From Caprella mutica (Eukaryota; Arthropoda; Malacostraca; Amphipoda; Caprellidae), in NCBI GenBank assembly GCA_947561585.1, contig CANNZV010002473.1, positions 1 to 64,000 on the forward strand: a stretch of 64,000 nt of DNA, read 5' to 3'. The notes beneath the pieces were generated by a model. The model saw only the letters and a list, made by a program, of their open reading frames with translations, was not told the DNA's origin and did no database searches. This document shows, piece after piece, positions 37,986 to 50,172 of the stretch. The translations under genes and the position numbers were made by a program. Every line of letters starts with the position of its first letter. The first letter of the stretch is position 1.

Positions 37986-40900
37986 AGAAATGCATGCACT
38001 ATAATTGCAGTGAATGCACTTCAAAAGAAATGAATGCACTTCAGAAGAAATGAATGCACTTCAAAAGAAATGAATGCACTTCAGAAGAAATGAATGCACT
38101 TCAAAAGAAATACATGCACTAGAACTGCAGTGAATGCACTTCAAAAGAAATGCAGGCACTAGAACTGCAGTGAATGCACTTCAAAATAAATGCATGCAGC
38201 ATAACTGCAGTGAATGCACTTCAAAAGAAATGCATGCACTATAACTGACTGCAGTGAATGCACTTCAAAAGAAATGCATGCAGCATAACTGCAGTGAATG
38301 CACTTCAAAAGAAATGAATGCACTAGAACTGCAGTGAATGCACTTCAAAAGAAATGCATGCAGCATAACTGCAGTGAATGCACTTCAAAAGAAATGCATG
38401 CACTATAACTGACTGCAGTGAATGCACTTCAAAAGAAATGCATGCAGCATAACTGCAGTGAATGCACTTCAAAAGAAATGCATGCACTAGAACTGCAGTG
38501 AATGCACTTCAAAAGAAATGAATGCACTAGAACTGCAGTGAATGCACTAGAACTGCAGTGAATGCACTTCAAAAGAAATGCATGCAGCATAACTGCAGTG
38601 AATGCACTTCAAAAGAAATGCATGCACTAGAACTGCAGTGAATGCACTTCAAAAGAAATGAATGCACTAGAACTGCAGTGAATGCACTTCAAAAGAAATG
38701 AATGCACTAGAACTGCAGTGAATGCACTTCAAAAGAAATGCATGCAGCATAACTGCAGTGAATGCACTTCAAAAGAAATGAATGCACTAGAACTGCAGTG
38801 AATGCACTTCAAAAGAAATGAATGCACTAGAACTGCAGTGAATTCACTTCAAAAGAAATGCATGCAGCATAACTGCAGTGAATGCACTTCAAAAGAAATG
38901 CATGCACTAGAACTGCAGTGAATGCACTTCAAAAGAAATGAATGCACTAGAACTGCAGTGAATGCACTTCAAAAGAAATGAATGCACTAGAACTGCAGTG
39001 AATGCACTTCAAAAGAAATGCATGCAGCATAACTGCAGTGAATGCACTTCAAAAGAAATGAATGCACTAGAACTGCAGTGAATGCACTTCAAAAGAAATG
39101 AATGCACTAGAACTGCAGTGAATGCACTTCAAAAGAAATGAATGCACTAGAACTGCAGTGAATGCACTTCAAAAGAAATGAATGCACTAGAACTGCAGTG
39201 AATGCACTTCAAAAGAAATGCATGCACTAGAACTGCAGTGTATGCACTTCAAAATAAATGAATGCACTAAAACTGCAGTGAATGCACTTCAAAAGAAATG
39301 AATGCACTAGAACTGCAGTGAATGCACTTCAAAAGAAATGAATGCACTAGAACTGCAGTGAATGCACTTCAAAAGAAATGAATGCACTAGAACTGCAGTG
39401 AATTCACTTCAAAAGAAATGCATGCAGCATAACTGCAGTGAATGCACTTCAAAAGAAATGAATGCACTAGAACTGCAGTGAATGCACTTCAAAAGGAATG
39501 CATGCACTAGAACTGCAGTGAATGCACTTCAAAAGAAATGCATGCAGCATAACTGCAGTGAATGCACTTCAAAAGAAATGAATGCACTAGAACTGCAGTG
39601 AATGCACTTCAAAAGGAATGCATGCACTAGAACTGCAGTGAATGCACTTCAAAAGAAATGCATGCAGCATAACTGCAGTGAATGCACTTCAAAAGAAATG
39701 CATGCACTAGAACTGCAGTGAATGCACTTCAAAAGAAATGCATGCACTAGAACTGCAGTGAATGCACTTCAAAAGAAATGAATGCACTAGAACTGCAGTG
39801 AATTCACTTCAAAAGAAATGCATGCAGCATAACTGCAGTGAATGCACTTCAAAAGAAATGCATGCACTAGAACTGCAGTGAATGCACTTCAAAAGAAATG
39901 CATGCAGCATAACTGCAGTGAATGCACTTCGAAAAAAATGCATGCACTAGAACTGCAGTGAATGCACTTCAAAAGAAATGCATGCACTAGAACTGCAGTG
40001 AATGCACTTCAAAAGAAATGAATGCACTAGAACTGCAGTGAATGCACTTCAAAAGAAATGCATGCAGCATAACTGCAGTGAATGCACTTCAAAAGAAATG
40101 CATGCACTAGAACTGCAGTGAATGCACTTCAAAAGAAATGCATGCACTAGAACTGCAGTGAATGCACTTCAAAAGAAATGCATCCACTAGAACTGCAGTG
40201 AATGCACTTCAAAAGAAATGAATGCACTAGAACTGCAGTGAATGCACTTCAAAAGAAATGCATGCACTAGAACTGCAGTGAATGCACTTCAAAAGAAATG
40301 CATGCACTAGAACTGCAGTGAATGCACTTCAAAAGAAATGAATGCACTAGAACTGCAGTGAATGCACTAGAACTGCAGTGAATGCACTTCAAAAGAAATG
40401 CATGCAGCATAACTGCAGTGAATGCACTTCAAAAGAAATGCATGCACTAGAACTGCAGTGAATGCACTTCAAAAGAAATGAATGCACTAGAACTGCAGTG
40501 AATGCACTAGAACTGCAGTGAATTCACTTCAAAAGAAATGCATGCAGCATAACTGCAGTGAATGCACTTCAAAAGAAATGCATGCACTAGAACTGCAGTG
40601 AATGCACTTCAAAAGAAATGAATGCACTAGAACTGCAGTGAATGCACTTCAAAAGAAATGAATGCACTAGAACTGCAGTGAATGCACTTCAAAAGAAATG
40701 CATGCAGCATAACTGCAGTGAATGCACTTCAAAAGAAATGAATGCACTAGAACTGCAGTGAATGCACTTCAAAAGAAATGAATGCACTAGAACTGCAGTG
40801 AATGCACTTCAAAAGAAATGAATGCACTAGAACTGCAGTGAATGCACTTCAAAAGAAATGAATGCACTAGAACTGCAGTGAATGCACTTCAAAAGAAATG

Positions 40901-43900
40901 CATGCACTAGAACTGCAGTGTATGCACTTCAAAATAAATGAATGCACTAAAACTGCAGTGAATGCACTTCAAAAGAAATGCATGCAGCATAACTGCAGTG
41001 AATGCACTTCAAAAGAAATGAATGCACTAGAACTGCAGTGAATGCACTTCAAAAGGAATGCATGCACTAGAACTGCAGTGAATGCACTTCAAAAGAAATG
41101 CATGCAGCATAACTGCAGTGAATGCACTTCAAAAGAAATGCATGCAGCATAACTGCAGTGAATGCACTTCAAAAAAAATGCATGCACTAGAACTGCAGTG
41201 AATGCACTTCAAAAGAAATGCATGCACTAGAACTGCAGTGAATGCACTTCAAAAGAAATGAATGCACTAGAACTGCAGTGAATGCACTTCAAAAGAAATG
41301 CATGCAGCATAACTGCAGTGAATGCACTTCAAAAGAAATGCATGCACTAGAACTGCAGTGAATGCACTTCAAAAGAAATGCATGCACTAGAACTGCAGTG
41401 AATGCACTTCAAAAGAAATGCATGCAGCATAACTGCAGTGAATGCACTTCAAAAGAAATGCATGCACTAGAACTGCAGTGAATGCACTTCAAAAGAAATG
41501 AATGCACTAGAACTGCAGTGAATGCACTTCAAAAGAAATGCATGCAGCATAACTGCAGTGAATGCACTTCAAAAGAAATGCATGCACTAGAACTGCAGTG
41601 AATGCACTTCAAAAGAAATGAATGCACTAGAACTGCAGTGAATGCACTTCAAAAGAAATGCATGCAGCATAACTGCAGTGAATGCACTTCAAAAGAAATG
41701 CATGCACTAGAACTGCAGTGAATGCACTTCAAAAGAAATGAATGCACTAGAACTGCAGTGAATGCACTTCAAAAGAAATGAATGCACTAGAACTGCAGTG
41801 AATGCACTTCAAAAGAAATGAATGCACTAGAACTGCAGTGAATTCACTTCAAAAGAAATGCATGCAGCATAACTGCAGTGAATGCACTTCAAAAGAAATG
41901 AATGCACTAGAACTGCAGTGAATGCACTTCAAAAGGAATGCATGCACTAGAACTGCAGTGAATGCACTTCAAAAGAAATGCATGCAGCATAACTGCAGTG
42001 AATGCACTTCAAAAGAAATGAATGCACTAGAACTGCAGTGAATGCACTTCAAAAGAAATGCATGCACTAGAACTGCAGTGAATGCACTTCAAAAGAAATG
42101 AATGCACTAGAACTGCAGTGAATTCACTTCAAAAGAAATGCATGCAGCATAACTGCAGTGAATGCACTTCAAAAGAAATGCATGCACTAGAACTGCAGTG
42201 AATGCACTTCAAAAGAAATGCATGCACTAGAACTGCAGTGAATGCACTTCAAAAGAAATGAATGCACTAGAACTGCAGTGAATTCACTTCAAAAGAAATG
42301 CATGCAGCATAACTGCAGTGAATGCACTTCAAAAGAAATGCATGCACTAGAACTGCAGTGAATGCACTTCAAAAGAAATGCATGCAGCATAACTGCAGTG
42401 AATGCACTTCGAAAAAAATGCATGCACTAGAACTGCAGTGAATGCACTTCAAAAGAAATGCATGCACTAGAACTGCAGTGAATGCACTTCAAAAGAAATG
42501 AATGCACTAGAACTGCAGTGAATGCACTTCAAAAGAAATGCATGCAGCATAACTGCAGTGAATGCACTTCAAAAGAAATGCATGCACTAGAACTGCAGTG
42601 AATGCACTTCAAAAGAAATGCATGCACTAGAACTGCAGTGAATGCACTTCAAAAGAAATGCATCCACTAGAACTGCAGTGAATGCACTTCAAAAGAAATG
42701 AATGCACTAGAACTGCAGTGAATGCACTTCAAAAGAAATGCATGCACTAGAACTGCAGTGAATGCACTTCAAAAGAAATGCATGCACTAGAACTGCAGTG
42801 AATGCACTTCAAAAGAAATGAATGCACTAGAACTGCAGTGAATGCACTAGAACTGCAGTGAATGCACTTCAAAAGAAATGCATGCAGCATAACTGCAGTG
42901 AATGCACTTCAAAAGAAATGCATGCACTAGAACTGCAGTGAATGCACTTCAAAAGAAATGAATGCACTAGAACTGCAGTGAATGCACTAGAACTGCAGTG
43001 AATTCACTTCAAAAGAAATGCATGCAGCATAACTGCAGTGAATGCACTTCAAAAGAAATGCATGCACTAGAACTGCAGTGAATGCACTTCAAAAGAAATG
43101 AATGCACTAGAACTGCAGTGAATGCACTTCAAAAGAAATGAATGCACTAGAACTGCAGTGAATGCACTTCAAAAGAAATGCATGCAGCATAACTGCAGTG
43201 AATGCACTTCAAAAGAAATGAATGCACTAGAACTGCAGTGAATGCACTTCAAAAGAAATGAATGCACTAGAACTGCAGTGAATGCACTTCAAAAGAAATG
43301 AATGCACTAGAACTGCAGTGAATGCACTTCAAAAGAAATGAATGCACTAGAACTGCAGTGAATGCACTTCAAAAGAAATGCATGCACTAGAACTGCAGTG
43401 TATGCACTTCAAAATAAATGAATGCACTAAAACTGCAGTGAATGCACTTCAAAAGAAATGCATGCAGCATAACTGCAGTGAATGCACTTCAAAAGAAATG
43501 AATGCACTAGAACTGCAGTGAATGCACTTCAAAAGGAATGCATGCACTAGAACTGCAGTGAATGCACTTCAAAAGAAATGCATGCAGCATAACTGCAGTG
43601 AATGCACTTCAAAAGAAATGCATGCAGCATAACTGCAGTGAATGCACTTCAAAAAAAATGCATGCACTAGAACTGCAGTGAATGCACTTCAAAAGAAATG
43701 CATGCACTAGAACTGCAGTGAATGCACTTCAAAAGAAATGAATGCACTAGAACTGCAGTGAATGCACTTCAAAAGAAATGCATGCAGCATAACTGCAGTG
43801 AATGCACTTCAAAAGAAATGCATGCACTAGAACTGCAGTGAATGCACTTCAAAAGAAATGCATGCACTAGAACTGCAGTGAATGCACTTCAAAAGAAATG

Positions 43901-44693
43901 CATGCAGCATAACTGCAGTGAATGCACTTCAAAAGAAATGCATGCACTAGAACTGCAGTGAATGCACTTCAAAAGAAATGAATGCACTAGAACTGCAGTG
44001 AATGCACTTCAAAAGAAATGCATGCAGCATAACTGCAGTGAATGCACTTCAAAAGAAATGCATGCACTAGAACTGCAGTGAATGCACTTCAAAAGAAATG
44101 CATGCACTAGAACTGCAGTGAATGCACTTCAAAAGAAATGCATGCACTAGAACTGCAGTGAATGCACTTCAAAAGAAATGAATGCACTAGAACTGCAGTG
44201 AATGCACTTCAAAAGAAATGCATGCAGCATAACTGCAGTGAATGCACTTCAAAAGAAATGCATGCACTAGAACTGCAGTGAATGCACTTCAAAAGAAATG
44301 CATGCACTAGAACTGCAGTGAATGCACTTCAAAAGAAATGCATGCACTAGAACTGCAGTGAATGCACTTCAAAAGAAATGCATGCACTAGAACTGCAGTG
44401 AATGCACTTCAAAAGAAATGCATGCACTAGAACTGCAGTGAATGCACTTCAAAAGAAATGAATGCACTAGAACTGCAGTGAATGCACTTCAAAAGAAATG
44501 CATGCAGCATAACTGCAGTGAATGCACTTCAAAAGAAATGCATGCACTAGAACTGCAGTGAATGCACTTCAAAAGAAATGCATGCACTAGAACTGCAGTG
44601 AATGCACTTCAAAAGAAATGCATGCACTAGAACTGCAGTGAATGCACTTCAAAAGAAATGAATGCACTAGAACTGCAGTGAATGCACTTCAAA
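37986..44693. repeat. 40-bp PstI-site satellite with higher-order structure
   Basis: About 167 copies of a 40-bp unit made of two 20-bp halves: AATGCACTTCAAAAGAAATG and CATGCACTAGAACTGCAGTG (variants CATGCAGCAT and AATGCACTAG). Nearly every unit holds CTGCAG. At the left edge (about 38017-38110) only the first half is repeated, in 20-bp steps. Rare markers recur exactly 2,480 bp apart: TATGCACTTCAAAATAAATG at 40921 and 43401, CATCCACTAG at 40181 and 42661, CGAAAAAAATG at about 39930 and 42410, AAAAAAAATG at 41171 and 43651. So a block of about 2.3 kb (39280-41620) was duplicated to 41720-44100. Confidence 0.98.
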
Positions 44694-44902
44694 TGTCCTT
44701 GCTATTAATTCAGGTAAAATAGAGTCTATGAGAGTATCGAAATGCAGTTTCTTGGCGTTGTGAAATTACAGAACTAATCTTTAACAGAGTGGAAATTGGA
44801 GACAGATACCCGACTCTCAAGTCATGGGAATACATCTCGCTAAGGACTTAAAACGAGATATCCTCTCAAATTAAGGCAACTGTCTGATTTGAAATTCATG
44901 TA

Positions 44903-45189
44903 GGGTAAGTTCCAAGTTATCGACCGGTTCCACAATTCCGACCATAGAAATTGTTTTTACAGTGAAAGCTAAGTGATAATTTTTTTTCTTATTAGGGTAA
45001 ATTATTAATTATCGGTCAGTTTCACATTTTCGGTCATATAAGAGAAAACTATATTTTAATTGTTATTTAATTTTATCTTTTATGACCGATGTGAAACTGA
45101 CCGATAATTCATAATTTACACTAGGATAGTTCTTAGATTTTCCTACCTGATCTATAATTTGGAACCGTTCGATAACTCGAAACTCACCC
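44903..45189. mobile_element. MITE family B, outer element split by another copy
   Basis: Left arm at 44903-44950 (GGGTAAGTTCCAAGTTATCG, then ACCGGTTCCACAATTCCGAC) and right arm at about 45150-45189 (GGAACCGTTCGATAACTCG, then AAACTCACCC). The halves are separated by a complete second family B element. TA precedes the left end. Confidence 0.85.
44995..45121. mobile_element. MITE family B nested in another family B copy
   Basis: A 127-bp complete element with ends GGGTAAATTATTAATTATCG and CGATAATTCATAATTTACAC, flanked by TA at 44993-44994 and 45122-45123. The sequence outside belongs to the host copy, so this one inserted later. Confidence 0.88.
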
Positions 45190-45523
45190 TGGTAGAGGAG
45201 ATATCTAATTGGTAGTACCCAGATGGTTGAGAAGAGAGTTAGGAGCCTGCAATTGGTTGCACTTTAATGACCAGTGTACAATTACTAGTCTTTGATTGAA
45301 TAAGCTATAACCAAAGGTTATTAATAAGCTATAAGGTTATTAGACTTTAAATCCCACTCCTCGGGTAATTAGCGGTACTTCATCACCATTACCCACAAAC
45401 AGGATTGGTCAGTAGGTAGGACCTACTGCGCTACTGACGGAAGATAGTGCTGTTACTACTGTAAAAACTTTAAAGTTTTTATCTTTTGAAGAAATCTTGA
45501 ACTTTGATCTGGTATTATCTGTT
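45190..45523. other. Short spacer
   Basis: A minor duplication of CTATAACCAAAGGTTAT / CTATAAGGTTAT lies near 45304-45338. No gene. Confidence 0.5.
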
Positions 45524-45692
45524 GGGTCGTGACAATATGAGTTTAAAATCATAGATCTTAAGAATATCACAGACGAAACGAAATGGTATCGAATACTATA
45601 TACCGCTGGTGGAGAACGATTCAATACTCTTTAATTCAATCCGTCTATAATAATTTCAAGATCTATGATTTTAAACACATATAGTCACAACA
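45524..45692 (+). mobile_element. MITE family A, copy 2
   Basis: Same orientation as copy 1. Internal blocks AAATGGTATCGAATACTATA and TACCGCTGGTG are conserved. The terminal sequence is degraded (GGGTCGTGACA and TAGTCACAACA) and no TA duplication is visible. Confidence 0.85.
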
Positions 45693-46492
45693 TCAATTAT
45701 AATTCACCGAAATTTAATTTAGACTGTCTTTACTTTGTTATATTTATACTTCAATTATGAAACAAAAAGACACGTACACGGTATTAGTCCGAGGATTAAC
45801 CAACAAAAGAAATATACCGATTAGTTCAAAAACAAATTAGTTTTAGATAAAACAATGCATTAGTACTCCGGATTACGAACACTTTGCCATCTGGTTCGGA
45901 TTACAAAGATCAAATCGCCCATTTTAAAAGTTAATTAAAAGGACTTCGAAGAACAGGAAAGTGGCTAATGGCAAAATAAATAGATTCAACTAATGCATAT
46001 GTTATTAACATCTTCATAATAGGCAAAGGAAGTAAGCAAAGGAAGGCACTAAGCTCCTACAATCTGAACAGGATTCACGGTGTGAACACACAGGAGTTGG
46101 TATGTCTTACAGGTAGGTACACACTATACAGGTGAACCTCACTGGTAGGTACACAGTTAAACCTCAGGTGTAATTGGTAACGAAGTGTGTTACAGTTAAT
46201 CTTTTTGCTAAGTTTATTACGATTATCATCAGTGTAGATAACGATTAAGATGGAGTTAGATAAACAATCAACTTTTAATTAAGGTATTAGAACTATAGTG
46301 GAAAAATGTAATGTAGAGTAGATTGGTGATGTTATTTTTAACCACTTACGTGGAAAAGTAAATCAATTTCATTATTTGCAATAGTTAGTTAGAAATAAAA
46401 GACATTATATATCCATGAATGTTAGCATTAACAAAAATAAAACCAAATTAATAAAAAAAATAGGTGAACTATTTTTATAAACTATCAACATA
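45693..46492. other. AT-rich spacer
   Basis: Nothing recognised. Confidence 0.5.
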
Positions 46493-46737
46493 GGGCAAGT
46501 TATGAATTAGCGGCTGGTTTCACATCTTCGGTCATATAAGGAAAAACGATATAATAAAGAATATTTAATGTAATTTTAATTAGTATCCATTATACCAGCA
46601 GGTATCATGGATACTAATTAGAATATGCAAGTATCATATATACCAATTAAAATTAACATTAGCTAAATAACAATAATTGTATAGTTTTTCTTATACGATC
46701 GAAAATGAGGAACTGACCGACAATTCGAAATTTCCCC
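46493..46737. mobile_element. MITE family B, long form (245 bp)
   Basis: Ends GGGCAAGTTATGAATTAGCG and GACAATTCGAAATTTCCCC with TA flanks on both sides. The centre holds the core (TAGTATCCATTATACCAGCA, GGTATCATGGATACTA). Confidence 0.85.
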
Positions 46738-46937
46738 TATGTGTATATTATTAATTTCTTTTCAGTGCTCTACACTCACTGTGTTTTTGAAATGTAAAAA
46801 GAGTTATCTGTTAATTTGTGTGTTTCTATGGCAGAACAAATGACAGCAATAATAAGAAGGTTTGAAAGAGTTCACCAGCCATGAAATTGCTAGACTGAGA
46901 GATAGACCCAATGTCCGTTAGAGGGGGTAGTTTGCTG

Positions 46938-47115
46938 TGGATCAGTTATTGGGTCAAACTGACCTGATTAATGGGTCAAACTGACCTGATTGATGGGTCA
47001 AACTGACCTGATTAGTGGGTCAAACTGACCAGATTAGTGAGTCAAACTGACCAGATTAGTGAGTCAAACTGAGCCTCATTTGTGGGTCAAAAGGAAACTT
47101 TTTATGGGTCAAATT
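46938..47115. repeat. 22-bp minisatellite
   Basis: About eight copies of GGGTCAAACTGACCTGATTA(AT), degenerating to the right. GGTCAAACTGACC in each unit is a dyad (GGTCA/TGACC). Confidence 0.93.
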
Positions 47116-48754
47116 AGGTTGACCCGTTCATTTCATACCTACAGTTGAAAATTCAAAGTTCAAAATTTATATCTTTTTTTTACACAAAATTTAAATACGT
47201 AATACAACTTCAAAAATATTTGGTAAAATAAAAACATTCTAGATTTTGAAAATATCTAATTTTCGTATCGATTTTTAATCTACAACATATTCTGTTTCAC
47301 CTTTTTCTTTTTCATATGGAATTTGAAGTTGTTCTTGCACTATAGTCTGTACCTTCAGTTATGATCTACACCTAATTAATTGAACACGAAAAAGATAAAG
47401 AAAATTTCTCCCGCTAAAACAAACGGAGATGACCGGAAAAATAATGCCGAGTCATGTTTTTTAGGGAGATTTCTCTATCTTCCGGTAGCAGTTTGTCAAG
47501 TGGGTAATGGTGAGAAGAAAAAGGTAAACTTGTGTTTACTTTCAAAGGTGCGAGGAAATAAAGGTCATAAATAGGAAATTATTGGCTATTAAACTAAAGA
47601 AAATACTGCAGACAGGCATTTAACTGTTAAGACAATACTGACAGTTAAGAGTCTTAAGACTGGCAGTTAAGGCAGTACTGGCAGAGTTACAGTTAAGACT
47701 GACAGTTAAGACAGTACTGGCAGAGTGACAGTTAAGACAATATCGACAGTTAGTTAACAGTTAAAGCATTTCAAGTCACGTATTTGTGTTTACATTCTCA
47801 ACCATTGGTTGCAGCCCTCTAGTCAGTCTGTTATATCACACGTACGTCAAACACCTGGTAAATACTCTGAATGATACTGTTAATGATACTAGTTAGTATA
47901 ACAGTTAATAACTGAGAAGTGTAACACTAACTGACTTTGAAGAAGGATAACAACTTTTAAACTTATCCATCTGACTAATCATATATGAAGGAAAATTAAT
48001 TTGACTAGTTGTTTGTGTATACAGTATTATTGTATTATATATATTATATATACGTATTGATCTGTTAATTCTAATGACAAAAACTGAAATTAGGATTAAA
48101 GAATTAGAGTTGAATGTACATCTTTAAAAAAAATTATTACTTTGATATGTAATGATAAGCTATGTTTCAGATACATCTAAGAAAAGTTAAAATATTTCTA
48201 TAGGGGTTAATTATTACTAAATTCAATAAAGGGAAAGAATATATGTTATAATTTTAACTAAATATACTAAGGAATTCATAAGATAGTTTAACAATTTAAG
48301 AAGATGCATTTCCACCACAGTCTTGACTTCGTTTCATCTAATTAGTTATTTCTTTAACATCTGCCGGATGTAGCGACTACCTACTTCGGTAACCGCCCTT
48401 CTGGATTAACCTCTCCGAAACTAAGTACAGGGAATTCAGATTCCATGTGTTGGAATTGGAATCAGAATGGATTGGAATTGGAATCAGAATGTGAAGTATG
48501 AGCCTTTGCAGTAAGGTTTATAGTTCATATTTAGTATGATGCATACGGCAGAAAAACACAATTGTATAACGAATTGGGCTTGGAATACAACCATACGGAA
48601 ATAAAAAGTAAAGTCTGCAAGATGCTATACCTGTTGATGGAGAAAATAAATAAATAATGCATATAGGTATAAATTTAGTTATAAAGATTAACTTTTTAAA
48701 ACAAAAATGGACGAGAAGTTACGAGTAATAGGACATTAATTAATTTATTAGGGG
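47116..48754. other. Spacer with one degenerate repeat
   Basis: Degenerate ACAGTTAAGACAATACTGGC repeats occupy about 47622-47762. A 16-bp duplication ATTGGAATTGGAATCA lies near 48445-48490. The plus-strand open frame at 47380-47574 has no recognisable family. Confidence 0.55.
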
Positions 48755-49242
48755 GTTTAACGTCTGCTTCGGAACCAAAGGCCATATCGCTGACGTCAAA
48801 AGGAAATTAAATACAAGGGACTGGAAGAAGCAGTCAGAGAGGAAAGTGGCTCCATGAACAAAGTCACTTACCACCGTCGGTGACAATGCTCATGGATGCA
48901 GAAAAGCTACTCCGTGAATACAGTCACTTACCAAGGAATGTGACGAAACGGGACACAAGCACCGGTGGCTGCACTCACGGATGGAAGAGGAAAATGAAGA
49001 GGTGATAGTAAATGAAGCCTACGAGCCTACCTAACACAAAATCTAAGACCTCGTAGTTGAAGAGCATAACCCTAGCGCTATCCTCTAAAACTGCAAGTAG
49101 CGTTAAAAAAATGATAAACATGGTAAAAATGAAAAAAGACAATCCATAATCCAAATTACAACAGTTCGGGGCCCAAGGGACGCCACCCCCCTTCTCTTCC
49201 ATTCACCACAGACAGCTTCAGGATAGAGCCCCTGGGGGCTAG
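48755..49242 (-). mobile_element. Dispersed repeat family E, copy 2
   Basis: About 488 bp, same orientation as the copy at 21033-21462, with extra segments such as CCATATCGCTGACGTC, GGTGGCTGCACTCACGGAT and GGGACGCCACCCCCCTTC. On the minus strand it ends GGCCTTTGGTTCCGAAGCAG then ACGTTAAAC, followed by AT-rich sequence. The retroposon class is an inference. Confidence 0.7.
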
Positions 49243-49368
49243 TAATAGGACAGTTTCATATTATCGATCATAGAAGAAACCAATAATTTAACTTGTTAAC
49301 TAGTTATTATTGTTCTTTTTATTATATTATAGTAAATGTTAGAGTACAGATTATTGAGATTAAGGACA

Positions 49369-49519
49369 TAAAAGGGTTAAAGGACAGGTTAAAGGACAGA
49401 TTAAAGAACATTAAAAGGTTAAAATACATATTAAGTACATAAAATGTTAAAGTACAGATTAAGGACTAAAAAGATTAAAGTACATAAAATGTTAAAGTAC
49501 AGATTAAGGACATAAAGGC
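49369..49519. repeat. Degenerate TTAAAG-TACA repeat
   Basis: Irregular copies of TTAAAGTACAGATTAAGGAC and GTACATAAAATG. A 45-bp stretch is duplicated at the right end. Confidence 0.8.
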
Positions 49520-49955
49520 ACACACCAACCAATTGACTCAAACATATGAGAATAAATCTAATGTTTATTGACACCATTGCCTAAAGTAAGTACTAGCGCA
49601 GACAATAGTTAATGCTATGCTATTTAAATACTCTTATTAAAAATAAGAAGCTAAGTAATTAGGTTATACAAAATAAACAAAAACGTATTATCTGGCAAGG
49701 TTAATTAGATAAAAATTTATATATTTTCGTGAAATTAATACCGTTGACATTTTTCTCTGATAGTACAGACACATAAATAGGTACATGGTGTAAATATTGT
49801 CTACACAAGCAAATAGGCATTATGTAATTTATATTGAAACTTATACTAGTTTATTCATAAAATGTAACGGCCAGGAAAATAAGAAATAATATTATCAATA
49901 AAGCTACCTAGTCTGTTAGTCGTAGATATTTTTCTTGTATATACATAAGTAGGTA
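49520..49955. other. AT-rich spacer
   Basis: Nothing recognised. Confidence 0.5.
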
Positions 49956-50172
49956 GGGCAAATTCCGAATTACCGATCGGTTCCACATTTTCGATAATAT
50001 GGTCTAGGTATGTACTGAAATAATTATTATATAATTTATTTTAAATTGGCATATAGGAATCATGGAATCAATTAAAATAAAAGTTTAATAACAATTATTA
50101 TTATTATAGGTATACTTTTTATTAGGAATATGATCGAAAATTCAGAACCGTCCGATAACTCAGCAGTTACCC
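49956..50172. mobile_element. MITE family B (217 bp), diverged
   Basis: Ends GGGCAAATTCCGAATTACCG and GATAACTCAGCAGTTACCC with TA flanks. The internal core is present but strongly decayed (AATTGGCATATAGGAATCAT). Confidence 0.82.
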
